A DNA stretch of 58,254 nucleotides from Alkalibacterium olivapovliticus. Its GTDB lineage: Bacteria > Bacillota > Bacilli > Lactobacillales > Carnobacteriaceae_A. Shown here one piece after another: positions 53,091-58,254 of the stretch. Location of the stretch: assembly GCF_003003275.1 (NCBI RefSeq), contig NZ_PVTO01000016.1, forward strand, positions 1-58,254, in the 5' to 3' direction. The position numbers and the translations under genes were made by a program. Position 1 is the first letter of the stretch; the number at the start of each line of letters is the position of its first letter. The notes beneath the pieces were generated by a model. It saw only the letters and a program-made list of their open reading frames with translations. It was not told where the DNA came from and made no database searches.

Positions 53091-54008
53091 ATGGATATAT
53101 CTTCAGTTATTTTTAATCAGTTGCTTCAAATGTTTTTCATTATGATGTTCGGATTTGTTTTGGTTAAAATCAGTTTCCTCAATATGAGTGGCAGTCAGCA
53201 GTTAGCTAACATTGTAACGAAATTTGTCATTCCAATAGTCCTGATGCTGTCATTCCAGCAAGACTATAATACAAATCAGCTTCAACTCCTGTTCACATCT
53301 CTACTGGGAGCACTGGCCATTACCTTATCTCGTATTTTCATTGCACATACTCTACTTAGAAAACGGTCCAAAATTGATAAATATGCTATTGTCTTTTCAA
53401 ATACAGCTTTTATGGGGATTCCGATTATCCTTCCCATCCTTGGTTATGAAGGTATTTTTTACTTATCCATGTATATTGTAACATCGGCTGTATTCCAGTT
53501 CACCTATGGCATATGGATACTATCAGAAGGCAAACAGCCAATCACCGTCAAGTCTATTTTGACAAACCCTGCAAGTATAGGGGCGTTAGTCGGATTCGGA
53601 CTCTATATCACGCGTATCCCACTTCCTGAAGTGCTGTACAACAGCTTGGATACAATTGGTGGATTGAGCTCCCCACTTGGAATGATCCTACTCGGAGGCT
53701 ATCTGGCCCGTAGCAAAATGAAAGAAATATTCCTGGTAAAATCAAATTACTGGATAGTTGCCGTACGCTTAGTCATTTCTCCTCTATTAGCTTTATTTTT
53801 AATATGGCTTCTGCCAATCAGTCATCCTGAAGTACTGCTTGTACTGGCCATCGCTAACTGTACGCCAACTGCTGTGAACACGGCTCTTTTCTCCCAACTG
53901 TATGGTGGAGATTACGAATATGGTGCCCGCATTATCATTTTAGCAAGCTTTTTCTCAATCGTCACCATGCCCTTAATGATCAGTTTAGCCACGTTTCTTC
54001 TATTATAA
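53091..54008 (+). CDS. AEC (auxin efflux carrier) family transporter
   Basis: 305 aa with about ten helices; two-repeat AEC fold with NTAFMGIPIILPILG and the second-repeat TPTAVNTALFSQLYGGD. Bacterial members export or exchange organic acids such as malate or malonate; no substrate can be assigned. GGAAG precedes the ATG. Monocistronic, between a divergent VOC gene and a convergent ABC operon. Confidence 0.88.
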   Translation: MDISSVIFNQLLQMFFIMMFGFVLVKISFLNMSGSQQLANIVTKFVIPIVLMLSFQQDYNTNQLQLLFTSLLGALAITLSRIFIAHTLLRKRSKIDKYAIVFSNTAFMGIPIILPILGYEGIFYLSMYIVTSAVFQFTYGIWILSEGKQPITVKSILTNPASIGALVGFGLYITRIPLPEVLYNSLDTIGGLSSPLGMILLGGYLARSKMKEIFLVKSNYWIVAVRLVISPLLALFLIWLLPISHPEVLLVLAIANCTPTAVNTALFSQLYGGDYEYGARIIILASFFSIVTMPLMISLATFLLL

Positions 54009-54012
54009 ACAT

Positions 54013-54054
54013 AAAAAAGCTGTTCAGTCCTCTTTTTCGACTGAACAGCTTTTT
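54013..54054. terminator. Bidirectional terminator between AEC gene and ABC operon
   Basis: AAAAAGCTGTTCAGTC / GACTGAACAGCTTTTT with a 9-nt loop. Confidence 0.88.
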
Positions 54055-55854
54055 CTATGCATATTTCTCAAACTGAGAATAGTAAAGTTCAGAATACACC
54101 CCTTTTTCTTCCAGTAATTCTTCATGATTTCCCTGCTCGACTATGCGTCCATCGTCAACAACTAAGATCGAGTCTGCATTACGAATAGTCGACAAGCGGT
54201 GGGCAATAACGAATGACGTCTTATCTTTCATTAGTTTTTTCATCGCATGCTGGATTTTCATTTCTGTCTGAGTATCGACATTAGACGTTGCTTCATCCAA
54301 AATCAGTAAATTAGCATCCAGAATCATTGCTCGCGCAATCGTCAGTAATTGTTTCTGTCCCTGAGAAATATTCAGTCCCTCTTCATCAATCACTGTATTA
54401 TATCCCTTTGGCAGACTCATAATATAGTTGTGGATTTGTGCTGCTTTTGCGGCTTCTTCCACTTCTTCCATTCTGACATTTTCTTTCCCGTAAGCTAAAT
54501 TATCATATATCGTTCCGGAAAAGAGCCATGTATCCTGAAGGACCATTGCATAAGATAATCTGAGACTTTCACGTGTGGCTAATGTCGTGTCCAGGCCATC
54601 CAGTTCTATTTCCCCTTCGTTCGGGTCATAAAAACGCATGAGTAAGTTTACAAGCGTCGTTTTCCCTGCCCCGGTTGGTCCGACTATAGCGATCACATTA
54701 CCTTCCGGTGCTTTAAAGTCCAGGTCATGAATCGTCATTTTGTCTGGTGTGTAGCCAAAAGACACATCGTTCATGCTGACATTTCCTTTCACGTCATTGT
54801 AGACATGCGCATCATTTACATCTGCAGATTCTGCAGGTTCATCCATCAAAAGAAAGACCCGTTCAGCAGCAGCAAATGCTGACTGCAATTCACTGATAAT
54901 ATTCGCCAGCTCATTGATGGGACCGGAAAATCGTCTTGAATAGAGAACGAATGAGGATACTGCTCCCAGTGTCAACATGTTCATTAAGAACAAAAGCGCA
55001 CCTACTACACTGACCAGTGATAAAGATAGGTTGTTGATAAAGTTGATCGACGGTCCGACCATACTTCCATAATAATCTGCATTAAAATACGCATTAACGG
55101 CTTCGTCATTTTTTTCATCAAAGCGTTTGATCATGTTTTCTTCCTGATTGTACGCTTTGATCGTCTGCTGACCTGAGATCATTTCTTCCACGTATCCGTT
55201 CAGTTCTCCCAGCTTCTCTGATCGTTTTCTGAATAAAGGACGGAACCGGCTGACCATATAACGCGTCAACAATACAGAAGCCGGTATCGTAATACAAAAT
55301 ACTAACGTCAGAATAGGCGAAATCAGTATCATCATGGTTAAAGACACAATAATGGTAATTGCGCTGGTCAACACTTGAATAAAATCATTGGAAAGCGATT
55401 GATTGATTGTGTCGATGTCATATGTCACTCGGCTAATAATATCTCCAATCTGGTGCTGGTCAAAATAGCCGACTGGCAGTTCTGACATTTTATCAAAGAC
55501 ATCTTTCCGCATACGGTGTATCGTCTTTTGTGTCAGCCTAATCATGATACGCTGCATCGTGTACTCCAAAATAGAGGACAGGATGAAGAAAGCAATCATC
55601 AGGCCAACATAGAAAAAGACTTGATTAAACAGGACATTATTGGGACCTGGTTGAATCGAATCAATGGCCAGTCCGGATAGATAAGGACCAACTAGTGAAA
55701 AGAGATTACTGGTAACCATCAGAACAGTTGCCAGAAGAAGCAACCATTTATACCGGTACAGATATCCCCATAACCGTTTTAACACGTGCCAGCGACTCGT
55801 CTTCAGTTTTCCAGGCTTGCTTGCACTTGGTGTGCGTCTTCCTCCTCTAGGCAA
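54055..55854 (-). CDS. Second heterodimeric ABC exporter, half with canonical Walker B
   Basis: About 599 aa. Membrane domain (~35-330), then a nucleotide-binding domain with GPTGAGKTT, the divergent signature ISQGQKQL and Walker B LLILDEATSNVDT. TTG 55854 is my preferred start because AGGAGG lies 8 nt upstream and it overlaps the previous stop by 8 nt; an ATG nine codons earlier (55881) is the alternative with a weaker site. Paralogous to the 15.8-kb subunit with the same ISQGQ/Glu combination. Confidence 0.86.
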   Translation of the reverse strand: MPRGGRRTPSASKPGKLKTSRWHVLKRLWGYLYRYKWLLLLATVLMVTSNLFSLVGPYLSGLAIDSIQPGPNNVLFNQVFFYVGLMIAFFILSSILEYTMQRIMIRLTQKTIHRMRKDVFDKMSELPVGYFDQHQIGDIISRVTYDIDTINQSLSNDFIQVLTSAITIIVSLTMMILISPILTLVFCITIPASVLLTRYMVSRFRPLFRKRSEKLGELNGYVEEMISGQQTIKAYNQEENMIKRFDEKNDEAVNAYFNADYYGSMVGPSINFINNLSLSLVSVVGALLFLMNMLTLGAVSSFVLYSRRFSGPINELANIISELQSAFAAAERVFLLMDEPAESADVNDAHVYNDVKGNVSMNDVSFGYTPDKMTIHDLDFKAPEGNVIAIVGPTGAGKTTLVNLLMRFYDPNEGEIELDGLDTTLATRESLRLSYAMVLQDTWLFSGTIYDNLAYGKENVRMEEVEEAAKAAQIHNYIMSLPKGYNTVIDEEGLNISQGQKQLLTIARAMILDANLLILDEATSNVDTQTEMKIQHAMKKLMKDKTSFVIAHRLSTIRNADSILVVDDGRIVEQGNHEELLEEKGVYSELYYSQFEKYA

Positions 55855-57562
55855 CGTGTTCTCCTCCTGACTGATTTTCATATATTACTCTGTATGGCAG
55901 GCAGCTTTCCATCAGCTCATCGTGCGTACCGTATCCAATCATTTCTCCGTTATCCAGCATAATGATGGCATCAGACTGCTGGATGGAACTGACTCTTTGA
56001 GCAATCATAATCGTTGTGGTATCTGCGTATTTTTCCGTTAAGACTTTACGAAGGTTAGAATCCGTTTTATAGTCCAGGGCACTTGAGGAATCATCCAGTA
56101 TCAATATTTCCGGATTCTTAGCTAATGCTCTAGATAATAAGACACGCTGTTTCTGACCCCCACTTAAATTGGTTCCCTTAGCATTCAATCGATGCTCTAA
56201 CCCTTCATCAAGTGAGTCAATGAATTCTTTCGCCTGTGCATCTTCAGTTGCCATAGAGATAGAATCTTCAGTTATGTTTCGTCCAAAATCAATGTTTTCC
56301 TTTAGGGTGTCTGCGTATAAAAAGCCATTTTGAAAAGCTACTCCAAACTTTGTGTGAAGGTCTTTCAAACTCAAGCTATTTACATTGACTCCATCGATAC
56401 GGATACTTCCTTCATCTGTATCATATAATCTCAAAAGCAATTTAATAATGGATGTTTTCCCACTCCCTGTCGCTCCTATGATGCCTAAGGTTTCTCCTTT
56501 ATTAAGTTTAAAGTCAATATTTTTCAGAATGTGTTTTCCGGAATGATAGCCAAACGACACGTGATCGAACCTGATATGTGCTGTATCTCTCTTCTCATCT
56601 CTAGGCAGCACATTCAGATCCGGTTCTGTGTTGATTATTTCGTGAATCCGATCCGCTGAAGCAATCCCTCTTGAAAAAAGAACAAAGATACGTGTGATAC
56701 TCAGCATCGAATTCAATATGATCGTAAAGTAGGTCATAAAGGCAATAACGACACCCGGTTGAGTCAGTCCCGCATTCACTCGGTACGCACTGGCCAGAAT
56801 AACTAATGCCAGTCCACAATTTAAAAACAGATTCATCAAAGGGGTTGTCGCAGCCATCGTCTTATTGGCTTTTGTTTCAGCCGCTACTACACGCTGATTG
56901 ACTCCTTCAAACCGTTCTTTTTCATAATCGGTTTTAGACAGTGCTTTGATCACTCGCGCTCCAGTTATGTTTTCTCTGACTGTCCGAACGAGTTTGTCTA
57001 CTTCCTGCTGTAGTTTATCAAAAAGGGGGACCCCTCGTTTAGATAGTGTATAGACTGTAATTGTCGCAAAAGGTAACACCCCTATCATAACTAGTGTAAG
57101 CGTCGGATCGAGTGTCAAGGTCATAACAATTCCCCCGATCAGCAGAATGGGCGCACGTACACCTATCCGCTGCATCAGCCCGATCGTCCGGTGGGTATTG
57201 TAAGTATCTGAAGTCAAACGGGAAATCAGAGAAGGCGTACTGAAATAATCGGCCTGACTCGCTGATAAGTAAGATATCTTTTCATACAAATCATGTCTGA
57301 TATTTTCTACAGCGTCTTTTGCAACGCTGGATGCCATCCTGTTTGCTTTGATACTTGTCACAACAGCGATGATGGAACAAATGACCATTACCCCTCCCCA
57401 TAAGATCACTCTATTGATATTCCCCGTAGGGACGATCACATCGATCATATAGGCCAGTATCCATGGTAAAAACAGATCCATGATTGTTCCTGTAAATTTC
57501 ACTGAGAATCCCAGCAGCATTCTTTTCCATAATGGTTTTAAATAACGAATCAATAAATTCAT
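55847..57562 (-). CDS. Second heterodimeric ABC exporter, half with degenerate Walker B
   Basis: 571 aa. Walker A GATGSGKTS, canonical signature LSGGQKQRVLLSRAL, and Walker B ILILDDSSSALD with Asp instead of the catalytic Glu. Pairs with the downstream half, mirroring the tetR-linked pair. Follows the MarR-family gene by 26 nt; AGAGG precedes the ATG. Confidence 0.87.
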   Translation of the reverse strand: MNLLIRYLKPLWKRMLLGFSVKFTGTIMDLFLPWILAYMIDVIVPTGNINRVILWGGVMVICSIIAVVTSIKANRMASSVAKDAVENIRHDLYEKISYLSASQADYFSTPSLISRLTSDTYNTHRTIGLMQRIGVRAPILLIGGIVMTLTLDPTLTLVMIGVLPFATITVYTLSKRGVPLFDKLQQEVDKLVRTVRENITGARVIKALSKTDYEKERFEGVNQRVVAAETKANKTMAATTPLMNLFLNCGLALVILASAYRVNAGLTQPGVVIAFMTYFTIILNSMLSITRIFVLFSRGIASADRIHEIINTEPDLNVLPRDEKRDTAHIRFDHVSFGYHSGKHILKNIDFKLNKGETLGIIGATGSGKTSIIKLLLRLYDTDEGSIRIDGVNVNSLSLKDLHTKFGVAFQNGFLYADTLKENIDFGRNITEDSISMATEDAQAKEFIDSLDEGLEHRLNAKGTNLSGGQKQRVLLSRALAKNPEILILDDSSSALDYKTDSNLRKVLTEKYADTTTIMIAQRVSSIQQSDAIIMLDNGEMIGYGTHDELMESCLPYRVIYENQSGGEHVA

Positions 57563-57588
57563 ACGTAACGGCCTCTCTATTTTAATGT

Positions 57589-58017
57589 TTAAAAGTCTTG
57601 AACCTCAGCTCTTGCTTTCTCCATCATTTTTTTTAATTGCTTTTCGAGTTCACTCTGTTCTGTCTCTGATAGTCCTTCAAAAATAATGTCATTCCATTCT
57701 CTAAGTATATCCACGACTTTCGGGTAAACATCATGTGCCTTATCAGTCGGATATACCAGTAATTTTCTAGCATCCATAGTACATTGCTTACGTATGATGT
57801 ATCCCTTTTTTTCAAGAACTGATAATTGCCTGGTTACATTGCTCTTATTGACGTAAATCAGTTGAGCCAAATCATCTTGAGAAACACCCGGATTCTGACA
57901 AATATTTATGATGTATGTATGATGCATTCCACTTAAGTCATACTTTTTCATTTTTTCGTTTCGATACAGTTCTGACAAGCGTGTTGTCCGGTTGATATAG
58001 CGCATTAAAAATTCCAT
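57589..58017 (-). CDS. MarR-family transcriptional regulator of the ABC exporter operon
   Basis: 142 aa winged-helix regulator: HHTYIINICQNPGVSQDDLAQLIYVNKSNVTRQLSVLEKKGYIIRKQCTMDARKLLVYPTDKA. ATG 58017 follows GAGGAGGG; the longer frame is not supported. First gene of marR-ABC-ABC. A palindrome GTTGCGCTCGCAAC lies in its leader. Probably represses the exporter until an effector binds. Confidence 0.9.
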   Translation of the reverse strand: MEFLMRYINRTTRLSELYRNEKMKKYDLSGMHHTYIINICQNPGVSQDDLAQLIYVNKSNVTRQLSVLEKKGYIIRKQCTMDARKLLVYPTDKAHDVYPKVVDILREWNDIIFEGLSETEQSELEKQLKKMMEKARAEVQDF

Positions 58018-58040
58018 TTCATCCCTCCTCAAGATAGATA

Positions 58041-58054
58041 GTTGCGCTCGCAAC
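58041..58054. promoter_or_regulatory. Putative MarR operator
   Basis: Perfect 6-2-6 inverted repeat GTTGCG-CT-CGCAAC, 24 bp upstream of the marR start codon and just downstream of an extended -10 (TGCTATAGT). Confidence 0.55.
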
Positions 58055-58103
58055 AATATGGACAACTATAGCACTAATAAAAAACGAAGTCTAATCAACT
58101 GAA

Positions 58104-58254
58104 TGAATCTCTACCCGAAAACTAGACACTCAAAAAAGAGTGTTTTGGTTTTCGGGTTATTTTTTAGAGTTTTTTCGTTATACTTTTATAGACTAGTTTT
58201 AAGTGGAGGTTTTTCTGATGAGCAAAAAAATATATACAAAACAAGAAATAGAAA
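58104..58254 (+). mobile_element. Left end of a probable IS3-type insertion sequence (truncated by window edge)
   Basis: Starts about TGAATCTCTACCCGAAAAC, a TG-ended terminal-repeat-like sequence, and includes a long hairpin (ACCCGAAAAC / GTTTTCGGGT with inner ACACTC/GAGTGT, 58113-58157) of the kind that shields transposase genes from outside transcription. A transposase-like reading frame begins at 58218. The other end lies outside, so family and boundaries are provisional. Confidence 0.5.
58218..58254 (+). CDS. Transposase orfA N-terminus (partial)
   Basis: Only MSKKIYTKQEIE is visible before the window ends. AGTGGAGG lies upstream of the ATG. The sequence resembles the N-terminus of helix-turn-helix orfA proteins of IS3-family elements in Lactobacillales. 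With 12 residues the call rests mostly on the hairpin and terminal-repeat context. Confidence 0.45.
   Translation, partial: MSKKIYTKQEIE

Noticed and set aside
1-58254. CRISPR arrays, tRNA or rRNA genes, prophage, replication origin.
   Set aside because: I looked for spaced direct repeats, CCA-ended cloverleaf genes, rRNA signatures, DnaA-box clusters and phage structural genes and found none.

Overview
The window is low-GC Gram-positive DNA, most likely from a member of the Lactobacillales, and I would guess a Carnobacteriaceae-type marine or alkaliphilic lactic acid bacterium. The evidence is an EpuA-family gene beside murA and mreB, an Spx-family protein, a standalone EIIA-Glc protein, a glgBCDA-P cluster, LmrCD-type paired half-ABC exporters, LtaS, and strong AGGAGG ribosome binding sites. 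The family-level assignment is inference. I saw no rRNA, tRNA or CRISPR array. Nearly all of the window is chromosomal core or metabolic sequence; an IS3-type element appears to start at the extreme right edge.

Layout: (1) 0.1-4.7 kb: lipoteichoic acid synthase and a two-component system, separated by an unusually elaborate 90-nt inverted structure. (2) 4.8-13 kb, minus strand: tdk-prfA-prmC-ywlC, upp, DUF1146-murA-mreB/mbl-epuA and ssbB. This is the conserved Firmicutes cell-wall/translation neighbourhood, but glyA and the F1Fo-ATPase operon that commonly sit between ywlC and the DUF1146 gene are absent. (3) 13-26 kb: manA, amt, a TetR-controlled heterodimeric ABC exporter, an AI-2E-family membrane protein, a lactonase-family protein, a flavin reductase, EIIA-Glc, uppP, and a TPP riboswitch upstream of tenA. 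(4) 26-34.6 kb: glycogen synthesis (glgB-C-D-A) and breakdown (glgP). (5) 34.8-42.1 kb: NfeD-FloA membrane microdomain operon with an unknown third gene, an aromatic-acid-exporter-like protein, a UbiB-like kinase with a phasin-like partner, an aldo/keto reductase, an Spx paralogue and a YrhK-like protein. (6) 42.2-51.9 kb: a xylan locus with an ABC importer (binding protein plus two permeases, no ATPase), a membrane-anchored GH10 xylanase with N- and C-terminal carbohydrate-binding modules, an acetyl-xylan-esterase-like SGNH hydrolase, a ROK sugar kinase and a gamma-glutamyltransferase. XylR-type operators and CcpA cre boxes lie in front of the importer and the xylanase. (7) 51.9-58.2 kb: two VOC/glyoxalase proteins flanking a predicted small RNA, an AEC transporter, a MarR-controlled second heterodimeric ABC exporter, and the IS-like edge.

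The most interesting non-coding signals are two probable stand-alone RNAs. One (about 52469-52565, plus) has a consensus promoter, an upstream cre box, a 5' hairpin, a C/U-rich anti-Shine-Dalgarno linker and a terminator, which is the architecture expected of a catabolite-responsive regulatory sRNA. The other (about 48421-48594, minus) is a multi-hairpin transcript with an extended -10 promoter and a strong terminator, lying between the esterase and xylanase genes. Start codons were chosen from ribosome-binding-site spacing; several differ from the longest open frame, and some are TTG or GTG.
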